Positions 1 to 8,353 of a DNA stretch of 64,000 nt are shown one piece after another. This stretch comes from UBA2387 sp019454665 (GTDB taxonomy: Bacteria; Armatimonadota; Fimbriimonadia; Fimbriimonadales; Fimbriimonadaceae): NCBI GenBank assembly GCA_045862995.1, contig BTVX01000003.1:124001-188000 (forward strand), written 5' to 3'. Position 1 is the stretch's first letter; each line of letters opens with the position of its first letter. Under the pieces are notes generated by a model that saw only the letters and a list, made by a program, of their open reading frames with translations, did not search any database and was not told where the DNA came from. Both the position numbers and the translations under genes were made by a program.

Positions 1-2
1 GC

Positions 3-143
3 TTGAACAGCGAATCCGGCCGATCGAAGTACGCGGGCTTTCTCACCGGCGCCGCAATTGCGGCATGCGGCGTCGCGATCTTCGCCATGAGACGCCGAGC
101 GGGGCGCGTATCTCCGGAATCGGGCCCAATGAGGCTGATGTAG
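3..143 (+). CDS. C-terminal end of a membrane-anchored protein (5' partial)
   Basis: An open frame enters from the left edge and ends at the TAG at 141-143, giving 46 visible residues. They contain a hydrophobic stretch (AGFLTGAAIAACGVAIFAM) followed by a basic cluster (RRRAGR), as in C-terminal anchors or PEP-CTERM-like sorting signals, then a short tail. Nothing of the catalytic or structural part is in the window, so no function can be given. The metallophosphatase at 19472-20842 ends in a similar small-residue hydrophobic segment plus arginines. Confidence 0.45.
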   Translation: MNSESGRSKYAGFLTGAAIAACGVAIFAMRRRAGRVSPESGPMRLM

Positions 144-335
144 CGCCGGTCAGGGCGTGGGCGGAGCCGCCGAGTGGGTCACCATCGTCCTGTTCGCCCG
201 GTTTGGCCGTGCCCGTTGCGAGCAGCCCCGGCCCGGTCGGTCGCGCGCTTTGGCGCCCCGGCTGGCTTCGTCTCGTGGGCTGTTGGTGCTGGGCGACTTT
301 TCGGATGGGCCTCGGCTGCGCCCTGTTCCGGGGCA

Positions 336-364
336 GCCGAGGTCGAGCTTCGAACATGCCTTCA
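336..364 (+). repeat. Short copy of a DUF3037-gene segment in the 144-453 gap
   Basis: The 310-nt stretch between the first gene and the thioredoxin gene has no convincing gene. At 336-364 it carries 28 bases identical to 2297-2324 inside the DUF3037 gene, interrupted by one extra C after the first 12. Read in the matching frame it gives LRPV followed shortly by FEHAF, where DUF3037 has LQPV and FEHAF. This may be the last trace of a decayed paralogue, or chance. Confidence 0.35.
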
Positions 365-440
365 CCCCGACCATGAGCAAGTCCAGGCTTCGGGCAGGAT
401 GCGGGTTCTCGACGGCGCCAAGGGCGGTGCGAACCCGTGC

Positions 441-446
441 TATGAT
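441..446 (+). promoter_or_regulatory. -10 box TATGAT of a probable leaderless promoter
   Basis: TATGAT ends 7 nt before the thioredoxin ATG and no SD sequence lies between them. Transcription would start at or next to the A of the start codon. No clear -35 box is visible. Confidence 0.45.
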
Positions 447-453
447 TTAGGTC

Positions 454-933
454 ATGCGCATCCTCGCCACCTTGCTCTGCCTCGCCGCCATCGGCACGCT
501 CGGCTTGCCCGTCCAGGCCCAGACCGCCCAAGTCCCCAAAGCCGAGCGCGTCAAGTTCGACCCCAAGCGGGACGCGGCCAAGGATATCGAGGCCGCCGTG
601 GCCAAGGCGACCAAGGAGAACAAGCGCATCCTGCTCGACGTGGGCGGCGAGTGGTGCGGGTGGTGCCACAAGCTCGACGAGTTCTTCGCCACCAACCAAG
701 AGGCTGCCAAGATTCTCAAAGACCGCTACATCGTGGTCAAGATCAACTTCAGCCCGGAGAACGAGAACAAGGCCGTGCTGTCGCGCTATCCCGCGATCAA
801 GGGCTACCCGCACCTGTTCGTGCTGGACAAATCGGGCAAGCTGATCCACTCGCAGGATACGGGCGAACTCGAGACGGGCAGCGCGTACGACGCGGCGAAA
901 GTGATCCCGTTCCTCAAGAAGTTCGCCGGCTGA
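454..933 (+). CDS. Secreted thioredoxin-like protein, WCGWC motif
   Basis: 159 aa. Residues 1-22 form a signal peptide (MRILATLLCLAAIGTLG, cleavage near QAQ), so the protein should act outside the cytoplasm. A thioredoxin fold follows with EWCGWCHKL; C68 and C71 are the redox pair and the cis-proline region is YPAIKGYPHLFVLD. The C-x-x-C is preceded by GGE rather than the WAxWCGPC of true thioredoxins, which fits the thioredoxin_7/DUF255-like proteins that handle thiol-disulfide exchange on exported proteins. It stands alone; the next gene starts 35 nt downstream. The start codon has no SD but a -10 box 7 nt upstream, so the mRNA may be leaderless. The redox partner is unknown. Confidence 0.85.
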   Translation: MRILATLLCLAAIGTLGLPVQAQTAQVPKAERVKFDPKRDAAKDIEAAVAKATKENKRILLDVGGEWCGWCHKLDEFFATNQEAAKILKDRYIVVKINFSPENENKAVLSRYPAIKGYPHLFVLDKSGKLIHSQDTGELETGSAYDAAKVIPFLKKFAG

Positions 934-968
934 CCGTTGGGCGGGAGTTCACGGTTCATCGAACGCCG

Positions 969-1772
969 ATGCCGATTCCGCGACTCCGAGCCGTGCGTTT
1001 CGAGCAGGTGCTTCCGGAGGGGCGCACACACCCGCTCGTCCTCGCGTGTCGGACCGAGGATCGGACCGCACAAACGCGCTCTTATCTTGTGAAGGCGATC
1101 GGCTGTCCCGAAGTCCATTCCACATGGCAATTGGTCGCCGAAACCATGGGCAACGTTATCGCGGCCCGCATGGGAGTGCTCACCCCATCGGCAGCGATCG
1201 TCGAGATCGGCGAACCCGTTGCACAGGTTGTCAACAAGGCTCTGAAGGAGCGTGGATTCACATTTGCCGTCCGTCCGGGTCCGGCCGCTGGTTGCGAGTT
1301 CCTGAGCGGAATTCAGCCCTGGACGGTCGGTCAACCCCTGTCGCCGATGATCCGACGCCAAGCCAGTGCGCTGTTTGCGTTCGACCTGTTGAGCCAGAAC
1401 CCAGACAGGCGGAAGGAGAAGGTCAACTGCGGGTTGACAAAGGAGGGCATTGTCGCCTTCGACTTCGAGATGTGCTTCGGTCACTGTTTCCTGCCGATCG
1501 TGGGGGGCTCGGCGGCCGAGATCTGGGAACCCTCGAAGTCTGGCTTGGCGGCGAGACACCTCTTCTACGCCGAAATGAGGGCCAATCCGCCTCATGCAGG
1601 GGCCGTTCAGAGCCTGATTGGGCGGCTGACCACCGAATGGTGGGACGAGATGGTGCGCCAACTGCCCGTCGTATGGAGACATGATGCCGACATAATCGGG
1701 CAGAACTTGAAAGCCGTGGCAACTCACGCGGATGAGTTCGCTCGCGACGTTGCGACAAGGTGCGTTCTATGA
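969..1772 (+). CDS. HipA-like kinase-domain protein (HipA_2 type)
   Basis: 267 aa from the ATG at 969; the frame runs open further upstream but only through the thioredoxin gene in another frame. Kinase-like elements are K42 in SYLVKAIG, the catalytic-loop pattern D146-R147-x5-N153 in NPDRRKEKVN, and a metal-binding D165-F-E167. This matches the small single-domain HipA-like family rather than full HipA toxins of about 440 aa. The stop overlaps the ATG of the DUF3037 gene by 4 bp (ATGA), implying coupled translation. HipA-like/DUF3037 pairs recur in bacteria; whether they form a toxin-antitoxin pair is not established. The target is unknown. Confidence 0.75.
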   Translation: MPIPRLRAVRFEQVLPEGRTHPLVLACRTEDRTAQTRSYLVKAIGCPEVHSTWQLVAETMGNVIAARMGVLTPSAAIVEIGEPVAQVVNKALKERGFTFAVRPGPAAGCEFLSGIQPWTVGQPLSPMIRRQASALFAFDLLSQNPDRRKEKVNCGLTKEGIVAFDFEMCFGHCFLPIVGGSAAEIWEPSKSGLAARHLFYAEMRANPPHAGAVQSLIGRLTTEWWDEMVRQLPVVWRHDADIIGQNLKAVATHADEFARDVATRCVL

Positions 1773-2623
1773 CCGAACATCCGTATAGCTACTCGATCCT
1801 GAAGTACCGGCCCGATGCCGTTGCCGGCGAGGTGCTGAACGTCGGCGTCGTGGCGTTTTCGCCCAGCCTCGGTCAGGCGGGCCTGTTGTACGATCCCCGG
1901 TACCGACGGCTCAGCCAGGCGTTCGCCCGGTTCGATGGCGACTCCTACCGTCGGCTGATGGGGCGACTTGAAGCGGCCGTGAGGAACATCGCCAGGCCCA
2001 TGACCGCAAACCTGTTTGCCGTCGAGGAGAGGGGCAGGTTCCGGGATGTCACCAGTCTGATCCGCGCCATATGGCCCGACCAAGGCCTCGGGTTCTTTGC
2101 CGATTCCGCAGGGGGCGGCGTGACGTCGGACTTGGATCAAGACCTCAAAGAGCTTTTCGATCGCTTCGTTCTCAGTCAGGCAGACGACAGGGATTCGCGC
2201 GAACGGTTCGATGACCAGCAGCTTTGGGACAGCTTCAAACGCGTCCTCACACCCCGTGGGATCGCTGAGAAACTGCAGCCGGTCTCCCTTGGACCCGCCG
2301 AGGTCGAGTTCGAACATGCCTTCAAGAACGAGCGTTGGCATGTCATTGAGCCCCTCTCTCTCGATTACGTGGACGGGGCGGGCATGAAGCGCCGCGCCTA
2401 CGAGGTCGTCGGGAAGGTGGCCTCCGTTCAGGCCCTTGAGGAAATGGGCACGTTTTATGTGCTGTTGGGAAGTCCCAAGCGAACGGAAGCGGGGCGGCAA
2501 TACCTCCAAGCTCGACGCATCATCGAGGAGTCGCCGGGCACCGTTGAGATCGTCGAGGAATCCGAAGTCGAATCGTTCGCTGCTCGACTGGAGCTGGAGA
2601 TGCGCGCCCACGGAGTCATCTGA
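1769..2623 (+). CDS. DUF3037 family protein, partner of the HipA-like kinase
   Basis: 284 aa. The N-terminus YSYSILKYRPDAVAGEVLNV followed by GVVAF is the family hallmark (Y-x-x-x-x-Y-x-P..GE..NVGV). The start is the ATG at 1769 inside the ATGA overlap with the kinase gene; the frame also allows a GTG nine bases upstream, which is less likely because it lies inside the upstream coding end. No membrane segment or signal is seen. The biochemical role of DUF3037 is unknown; strict coupling with a HipA-like kinase suggests it is a substrate, inhibitor or neutralising partner. Confidence 0.75.
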   Translation: MTEHPYSYSILKYRPDAVAGEVLNVGVVAFSPSLGQAGLLYDPRYRRLSQAFARFDGDSYRRLMGRLEAAVRNIARPMTANLFAVEERGRFRDVTSLIRAIWPDQGLGFFADSAGGGVTSDLDQDLKELFDRFVLSQADDRDSRERFDDQQLWDSFKRVLTPRGIAEKLQPVSLGPAEVEFEHAFKNERWHVIEPLSLDYVDGAGMKRRAYEVVGKVASVQALEEMGTFYVLLGSPKRTEAGRQYLQARRIIEESPGTVEIVEESEVESFAARLELEMRAHGVI

Positions 2624-2687
2624 GCGGGCCCTTGCTTTCGGCTACATCCGGCCCACGCCCGCGTAGGGATCGTGCATCATCAACGCG

Positions 2688-4151
2688 ATGGCGAACGAAC
2701 CGCGCACCGGACTGTGCCGCGTCTTCCGGCCCGGAATCCACCTGCAAGAAGGGCCCGAGCCCGGCACCTACGTCCTGCCCGAATGGCACGACCGCTACAT
2801 GGCGTGGCAGGACGAACTCGACCAACGCGGCCCCTCGCGCGACCCCAAGCTCCAGGCCGTGGTCCACAAGCTGATCGAAGACGTACGCCGGGGTGGGGCG
2901 AAAGCGGCGTGGCGCGCGGCCCGCAAGTTCGACGCCCCCAAGCTCAAGTTCTCGCAGTTCGAAGTCTCCGAGGACGAGCTTTGGGACGCCGAAGTCGAGC
3001 CCGAGCACGCCCGGGCGATCCAGCACAGCATCGAACGCGTCCGCGCCTTTCACGAGCACCAACTGCAAGCCGTCACCCAAGGCTGGACCGCGGGATCAGA
3101 CGCCGAAGGCGCCCCCTTGTGGCGGTGGATGACCCCCGCCCGGCCCTACGAACCCGATACGGGCTACGAGGGGCAACTCATGCGTCCGCTCCAATCCGTA
3201 GGGCTCTACATCCCCGGTGGGCAGGCCGATTACGCCAGTTCGGTGATCATGACGGCCGTCCCGGCGCTCGTGGCCGGCGTGGATCGGCTCGTCATGTGCT
3301 GCCCGCCGCGCAAGGACGGCACGCTGAGTCCGGCGGTCCTGTTCGCGGCGCGGTCGGTGGGCGTCGAGACCATCTACAAGGTGGGCGGCGCTTCGGCCGT
3401 GGCGTTCATGGCGCTGGCGGCGTTCGACCACCCCGCGTACCGGATGCGGGGCTACGCCCCCGGAGTGGACAAGGTGGTCGGCCCCGGGAACAAGTACGTC
3501 AACGAGGCCAAGCGGCAACTCTGGGGCGCTGTGGGGTTGGATGCCTACGCGGGGCCAAGCGAGGTGGCCGTGGTGGTGGACGAGAGCGCCGATGCGCGCG
3601 CCGCAGCGGTGGACTGGCTCACCCAGGTGGAGCACGCCGAAGACAACGAGGGCTACCTGTTCTCGACGAGCGAAGCCAAGCTGGACGAGGTGCTTCGCGA
3701 GGCCGAGCGGCTGCTCGACGGTGCGCCCCGAGCCTTCGTGATGCGCCGTGCGCTCAAGGAACGGGGCGTCGCCCTGTTCGCCAACCGCAACATCGTGCTC
3801 CGCTACGTGAATCTGGTCGCGCCGGAACACCTTACGCTCATGGTCGCCGACCCCGAGTGGTGGATCGGCCGGGTTGCCAATGCGGGCTGTATCCTGGTGG
3901 GCGAGCACACCCCGCAAAGCGCGGGCGACTTCTGTTCCGGTCCGAGCCACACGCTCCCGACGGCCGGCGCGGCGCGATTCGGCAGCCCGCTGAGCGTGCT
4001 CGACTTCCTCAAGGTGCAGTCGCTGAGCCGCCTCACCCACTCGGACCTCGCGGCCCTGCGCCCGACGATCGAGGCGTTCGGCGACCTGGAAGGCTTCCCG
4101 ATGCACGGGATGGGAGCCACGGTTCGGTTCGAGGACCACGGGGCGGTGTAG
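2688..4151 (+). CDS. hisD: Histidinol dehydrogenase
   Basis: 487 aa. It catalyses the last two steps of histidine synthesis (L-histidinol to L-histidine, NAD+, zinc). Recognisable blocks are SVGLYIPGG (170-178), VGPGNKYVNEAKRQL (264-278), AGPSEVAVV, the zinc-ligand region with Q313 and H316, the catalytic pair E380-H381 in APEHL, D414 in SAGDF, and H473 near the C-terminus as the likely fourth zinc ligand. Longer than the usual 430 aa because of extra N-terminal residues and an insert near 130-165. No other his gene is nearby; the next gene, an ASCH protein, starts 16 nt downstream. Confidence 0.95.
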   Translation: MANEPRTGLCRVFRPGIHLQEGPEPGTYVLPEWHDRYMAWQDELDQRGPSRDPKLQAVVHKLIEDVRRGGAKAAWRAARKFDAPKLKFSQFEVSEDELWDAEVEPEHARAIQHSIERVRAFHEHQLQAVTQGWTAGSDAEGAPLWRWMTPARPYEPDTGYEGQLMRPLQSVGLYIPGGQADYASSVIMTAVPALVAGVDRLVMCCPPRKDGTLSPAVLFAARSVGVETIYKVGGASAVAFMALAAFDHPAYRMRGYAPGVDKVVGPGNKYVNEAKRQLWGAVGLDAYAGPSEVAVVVDESADARAAAVDWLTQVEHAEDNEGYLFSTSEAKLDEVLREAERLLDGAPRAFVMRRALKERGVALFANRNIVLRYVNLVAPEHLTLMVADPEWWIGRVANAGCILVGEHTPQSAGDFCSGPSHTLPTAGAARFGSPLSVLDFLKVQSLSRLTHSDLAALRPTIEAFGDLEGFPMHGMGATVRFEDHGAV

Positions 4152-4167
4152 AATCGAACGGACCCGC

Positions 4168-4515
4168 ATGTACGCGCTCAACTTCTACTCGGACCTTTAC
4201 GGCGACGTCCTGCGCAACTCGCGCAAGACGGTGACGATCCGCTTGGGCGACAAGACGGACAAGTACAAGACCGGGATGCTGGTCTGGGTGACGGTCGGCC
4301 CCCGTTTTTCGAGGCGGCAGAAGCTGTACACGGCGATTTTGGACCGGGTGGAGGTCAAGACGATCCGCGACCTCTCGCCCCGCGACATCGAGCGCGAGCA
4401 TCCCGAGTTCCGCGGCGAGGACGACGTGATCGCCATGCTCTCGCGGATCTACGGCGACTTCATCACCCCCGACGATCTGGTCACCGTGATCTATTTCAGC
4501 CGCGTGGACGAGTAG
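4168..4515 (+). CDS. ASCH-domain protein
   Basis: 115 aa, essentially one ASCH/PUA-like fold. The pattern is LNFYSDLY, then the signature KTVTIRLGDK, then WVTVG and a C-terminal VTVIYFSRV. ASCH proteins are predicted to bind RNA; some relatives hydrolyse modified cytidines, but no catalytic residue can be assigned here. It follows hisD by 16 nt and is probably cotranscribed, with no obvious link to histidine synthesis. Two palindromes lie directly behind the stop. Confidence 0.8.
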   Translation: MYALNFYSDLYGDVLRNSRKTVTIRLGDKTDKYKTGMLVWVTVGPRFSRRQKLYTAILDRVEVKTIRDLSPRDIEREHPEFRGEDDVIAMLSRIYGDFITPDDLVTVIYFSRVDE

Positions 4516-4540
4516 TGGCAGCCGATGGATTCGCCTTGGA

Positions 4541-4562
4541 GGGGCATGCTCCGTCATGCCCC
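4541..4562. repeat. Palindrome with ACGGAG loop, copy 1
   Basis: An 8-bp perfect stem, GGGGCATG/CATGCCCC, encloses the hexamer that reads ACGGAG on the minus strand. It sits between the convergent ASCH and GH94 genes and could act as a transcription end for either. Confidence 0.6.
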
Positions 4563-4570
4563 CTTCTTGT

Positions 4571-4590
4571 GGACGCGACGGAGCGCGTCC
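4571..4590. repeat. Palindrome with ACGGAG loop, copy 2
   Basis: A 7-bp perfect stem, GGACGCG/CGCGTCC, encloses ACGGAG (plus strand) 8 nt after copy 1. The loop hexamer is the same as in copy 1 but the stem differs. The flanks GTG and CCTCCAC can extend the pairing. Confidence 0.6.
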
Positions 4591-4624
4591 CTCCACGGAA
4601 CACGCCGTGAAAACCGAGGCTCTC

Positions 4625-7009
4625 CTAGCCTAGCCCGACTTCCACGGCAACGCGACCGTCGGGGGCGGGGAGGGGGAGAGCGACGGATTCGCCACCGATG
4701 CGAACGCCTTCGAACCCGCGCTTCAGCGTGATCTCGTACACGCCTCCGCGATAGGGGCGGACCATTCGCACGTCGTCCCACTCGGCCGGCACTTGCGGAC
4801 GGATCCAGAGGCCTTCGCTCGTCGAACGCACGCCGAGGATCCACTCGTGCGCGATGCGCCGCAGCCAAGCCGCCGAGCCCGTGTACCACGTCCAGCCCGC
4901 ACGACCTTCGAACGGCGAGTCGGGCCCATCGGCGTTGCCCGGCATCACATAAGGTTCCGCCGCGTAGAGGTCGGGGTCTTCGGCGCTTCGAGAAGGAGGC
5001 AACATGCCGCTCAACAACGCGTAAGCCTCCTCGGAACGGCCCTCCAGCGCCAACGCCTGAACCGCCCACGTGCTGGCATGGCTGTACACACCGCCGTTTT
5101 CCCGCAAACCCGGCGCGTAGCGAGAAAGGTAGCCGATGTAGGGGTCCACGTGCGAGTACGCCGGAGACAGGAGCAACGCCCCGTAGGGCTTGATCAGATG
5201 CTCGCGAACGCTGTCCATCGCGCGCCGCGCGCGCTCGGGCGGCGCGATCCCAGAGATCTGGGCCCACGTTTGCGGATTGAGGAAGATGCGGCCCTCGGCG
5301 CATTCGCGAGACCCGAACGGGCGGCCGTCGTCACGCGTCCCCGCGATGTACCACTCGCCGTCCCACGCGTGCTTCTCCACGGCATCCTGCAACTCGGCCG
5401 CGGTCTCGTTGAACTCGGTGGCCAACCCCGGGTCGCCGATGCGCACCAAGTACGGTTGCCAACGCTGGAGGATGTCGTACAGGAACATCGCCATCCACAC
5501 GGACTCGCCGCGCCCTTCGATGCCCGCATGGCTCAACCCGTCGTTCCAGTCGCCGGCACCCAGCAGCGGCAAGCCGCGGGGCGATCGGCGGTCCAGGGCT
5601 CGACGGATACCCCTGAGGCAGTGCTCGAACAACGAACCGCTGCGGACTTCGCAGCCGTTCTCGCCCTTTCGGTAGCGGTAGGGCTGCTCGAGTGCGGCGA
5701 GGTGGTCGGTTTCGTCCAAGTAGGCGAGCGTTCCATAGGCCAGCCACAGGCACGTGTCGCTGTGGTGGCTGGGCACGCCGATGTCGGCGCCGGGGTGCCA
5801 CCAGTGCAGCACGCTGCCGTCGCAAGCCATCACTTCGGCGTGTCGCCCCAATTGCTCCAACGTGCTCTCGGGCTCGGAGGCCAGAAGCATGAGGCTGTCT
5901 TGAAGCTGGTCGCGAAACCCATAGGCTCCGCCCTGTTGGTAGTAGGCGCATCGCGCCACGATGCGCCCCGCGATGGCCTGATACGGCAGCCAAGCGTTGA
6001 GCATCACGTTCAACGCCTCGTCGGGAGTCTGGGCATTCGCGGAGCGGCAACGGCTCTCCCAGTGTTCACGGGTCGCTCTCAGCTCGTCTTGCGCCGAACG
6101 CGCGTCGAAGCGGTTCGCAAGAGCGAGGGCGGCCTCTTCGGTGTCTGCTGCGCCGATGGTCGCCAAGACTTTGATCTCCTCACCCGGGGCAAGCGACACC
6201 TCGCACAGGGCGGCGGCGATCGGGTCGTCCCATCGGGCCGCACGCTCCACACACGGTGGCGACGCCAACGCTTCGGGGTCGCCCAAGTCGCCCGCTCGCC
6301 CAACGAACGTGGCCTTGTCGGTGACCCACTCCACCGCGCACGGGCCCTTGAGGGAAGCGAACGCCCAGCCCTGCTCGCGCTCGGACCTTCGGGCGCCTTC
6401 CACCAGGCCGCGATGCTTCCAGGCTAAGAGCGTATCGCCCGCGGTTCGAGACTCCATGAACAGCCTATGGAACTCGCGGTGCCATTCGCCGGGGCCGCCA
6501 AAGTGCCACTCCAGGTAGCTGGCCAGCCGCAGGTTGCGCACGCGGGAAGACGTATTGCGAAGCGTCACGAGCCACAACTCGCACGCCTCGGCGCGCGGGA
6601 CGAACACGGTGTGTTCGAGTTCCAGGCCGGCGAACTTGCGGTTGAACGTCGTGTAGCCCAAACCATGCTCGATGGTCTCCTCGACCGGGCGGCTCCTCAC
6701 AGGCTGGAAGGTCGTGGAGAAGGTCTCACCCGTGTCCGTGTCGCGCACGAAGAAGAAGCGGCCTTGGTCGTCGGCGGCCAAGTCCTGATCCCAACGCGTG
6801 AGCCGTCCGAGTTGGCAGTTCTTGTACCAAGAGAACCCTCCGCCCTTTTGGCTGATCACCAGACCGTAGTCCTCGTTGGCCATCACGTTCACCCACGGGC
6901 GTGGAGTGAGTGGGTCGCGGATGACGAACGCCCCGGTGGCCTGATCGAACGAGCCGTAGGGGTTGTCCCGCCAATCCAAACCGGCAAGGCGCGCCTTGGG
7001 TGCGATCAT
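4625..7009 (-). CDS. GH94 family sugar phosphorylase
   Basis: 794 aa. GH94 enzymes split beta-linked glucosides with phosphate, releasing alpha-glucose 1-phosphate. Visible blocks are an N-terminal beta-sandwich start with PWVNVMANEDYG, the barrel entry YGFRDQLQDSL, PHH-like VPSHHSDTCLW, the general-acid motif GDWNDG, ENGGVYSHAS and GRAGWTWYTGSA. No signal peptide, so it is cytoplasmic. The length suits cellobiose-type phosphorylases; 1,2-beta-oligoglucan phosphorylases are usually near 1080 aa. The neighbour is nevertheless a GH144-type protein, a family known for beta-1,2-glucan, so specificity stays open. Its start overlaps the stop of the GH144 gene by 4 bp (ATGA); it is the last gene of the LacI-led locus. 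Confidence 0.88.
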   Translation of the reverse strand: MIAPKARLAGLDWRDNPYGSFDQATGAFVIRDPLTPRPWVNVMANEDYGLVISQKGGGFSWYKNCQLGRLTRWDQDLAADDQGRFFFVRDTDTGETFSTTFQPVRSRPVEETIEHGLGYTTFNRKFAGLELEHTVFVPRAEACELWLVTLRNTSSRVRNLRLASYLEWHFGGPGEWHREFHRLFMESRTAGDTLLAWKHRGLVEGARRSEREQGWAFASLKGPCAVEWVTDKATFVGRAGDLGDPEALASPPCVERAARWDDPIAAALCEVSLAPGEEIKVLATIGAADTEEAALALANRFDARSAQDELRATREHWESRCRSANAQTPDEALNVMLNAWLPYQAIAGRIVARCAYYQQGGAYGFRDQLQDSLMLLASEPESTLEQLGRHAEVMACDGSVLHWWHPGADIGVPSHHSDTCLWLAYGTLAYLDETDHLAALEQPYRYRKGENGCEVRSGSLFEHCLRGIRRALDRRSPRGLPLLGAGDWNDGLSHAGIEGRGESVWMAMFLYDILQRWQPYLVRIGDPGLATEFNETAAELQDAVEKHAWDGEWYIAGTRDDGRPFGSRECAEGRIFLNPQTWAQISGIAPPERARRAMDSVREHLIKPYGALLLSPAYSHVDPYIGYLSRYAPGLRENGGVYSHASTWAVQALALEGRSEEAYALLSGMLPPSRSAEDPDLYAAEPYVMPGNADGPDSPFEGRAGWTWYTGSAAWLRRIAHEWILGVRSTSEGLWIRPQVPAEWDDVRMVRPYRGGVYEITLKRGFEGVRIGGESVALPLPAPDGRVAVEVGLG

Positions 7010-8286
7010 CGCGCCAGCCTCAGGGGGCGCTTTTCGAGCGGGCCCTCTTCGGTCTTGCGGAATCCGGCCCGCGCCATGCCTCGCTCGGCGACGGGGTGAC
7101 TCATCGAAAGGCGATGGGGCAGCCCGTCGCGGTGGTTTTCGATGGCGAGGAGCATCTGGCCTAGGTCAATGCCGATCACATCGGGCGACTGCCACTTGCG
7201 CGTTGGGTTGAAGCCCGTGGTGTACCCGTACCGACCGTAAGTCTCCGGGTGCTTGGCTTTGATCGCTCGCGCGGCGGCTAGACTCTCCGCCGGTGTGAAG
7301 ATGACGCTGGCGACGGCTGCGGCGGGCGCCAGCGTGCCGTCGTCGGAGATCCAGCCGGGCGCGCCGAACGCGTTGTAGCCGTCCGGCCCGTCGCACGCCG
7401 AGAGGCCCCACACGTCGGGCCCGTAGGCGGCAAAGCCCTTGGGATTGTCCACACAGTACTGACGGTTGGCGAGCGTGGCGTTTCTGGCGCCCACCCAATA
7501 GTCGTAGCCGAGAGCGTCTCGGCGGCTGGAAAAGTCGTAGAACACGTGGGACATCTGGTGCAGGAACAACGGTCCGCCCACAAAGAGCTTGTGGCCCTTG
7601 TATTCGACTTCGGGGCGCTTCCAATCGGCCCAGCTCTTCTCGGGGAACCGCTCGTTCGCTCCGAGGGCCAGAATATAGAGCAACATGAGTTCGTTGTAGC
7701 TGTCCCAGCGTGCCTTGATGAATCCTGTTTCGGGATGCCAACCCATCGTGAGGCTAAGCGAATCGGGTTTCGCCCCGCCATCGGTGAGCATCCACTCCCA
7801 GTCCACTTCGCGCAAGATCCGGTCGGATGCGCGCGTGATTTCGGGGTCTTTGAAGTAGCGCTCGGCGACGAGCATGCCCGCCCACAGGATGCCCGAGTCG
7901 ATCGTGGAGACTTCGCTCTTCCAAAGGCGGTTGCCGCTCTCCCAGTCGACCCAGTGGAGGTACCAGCCCCGGCTGCGGATCGGGAAGTCGACGAGTGTTC
8001 TCATGGTCGCTCGCGCACGCTGAAGGGCTTTGTCGCGCTCGATCCAACCGCGCTCGGCACCGATGGCCAGGGCCGAGAGGGCAAAGCCCGTGGCGGCGAT
8101 GCTGGCGACGTGTTCGGTGCGGGGCAGGTCTTCCTTGTTGTTGGCTCGGTCGAGCGTGAGTCCGGTCTTGGGGTGGGACTGCTCCCAGAAGTACTTGACG
8201 GCCCGCTGGGAAAGATCGTCGAGGACCGGATCAAACGCGGCGACCGGAGCGACCGAGACGGCGGCGCACAAGAGGAGCGAAATCAT
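7006..8286 (-). CDS. GH144/glucoamylase-like family protein (possible endo-beta-1,2-glucanase)
   Basis: 426 aa from the ATG at 8284-8286; residues 1-17 are a signal peptide (MISLLLCAAVSVAPVAA). The body is an all-alpha (alpha/alpha)6 type with AVKYFWEQSHPKTGLTLDR, SSIAATGF-like SIAATGFALSAL, STIDSGILWAG, SYNELMLLYIL and PLFLHQMSHVFYDF. These match the Glycoamylase (PF10091) family, which includes GH144 endo-beta-1,2-glucanases. Exported and coupled by a 4-bp overlap to a cytoplasmic GH94 phosphorylase, it would cut a glucan outside the cell for phosphorolysis inside. The transporter is not in the window. Substrate is inferred from the family. Confidence 0.8.
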   Translation of the reverse strand: MISLLLCAAVSVAPVAAFDPVLDDLSQRAVKYFWEQSHPKTGLTLDRANNKEDLPRTEHVASIAATGFALSALAIGAERGWIERDKALQRARATMRTLVDFPIRSRGWYLHWVDWESGNRLWKSEVSTIDSGILWAGMLVAERYFKDPEITRASDRILREVDWEWMLTDGGAKPDSLSLTMGWHPETGFIKARWDSYNELMLLYILALGANERFPEKSWADWKRPEVEYKGHKLFVGGPLFLHQMSHVFYDFSSRRDALGYDYWVGARNATLANRQYCVDNPKGFAAYGPDVWGLSACDGPDGYNAFGAPGWISDDGTLAPAAAVASVIFTPAESLAAARAIKAKHPETYGRYGYTTGFNPTRKWQSPDVIGIDLGQMLLAIENHRDGLPHRLSMSHPVAERGMARAGFRKTEEGPLEKRPLRLAR

Positions 8287-8305
8287 AGGGACGCGGGAGG
8301 GTCGT

Positions 8306-8331
8306 GGGGGACCCGCGAGAGCGGGTCCCCC
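8306..8331 (-). terminator. Strong hairpin between pseudopilin and GH144 genes
   Basis: An 11-bp perfect stem (GGGGGACCCGC paired to its complement) with a 4-nt loop fills the 67-nt gap after the pseudopilin stop. There is no U-tract, so it may be a partial terminator or an mRNA-stabilising processing site that raises pilin over enzyme expression. The second pseudopilin locus has a comparable hairpin at 63875-63902. Confidence 0.55.
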
Positions 8332-8353
8332 AACGTCAAGGCAATGGGCTGGC

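Noticed and set aside
174..968. Long open frame upstream of the HipA-like gene, in frame with it
   Set aside because: It runs over the thioredoxin gene in another frame and has Arg/Pro/His-rich composition typical of GC-rich shadow frames; homology begins only at 969.
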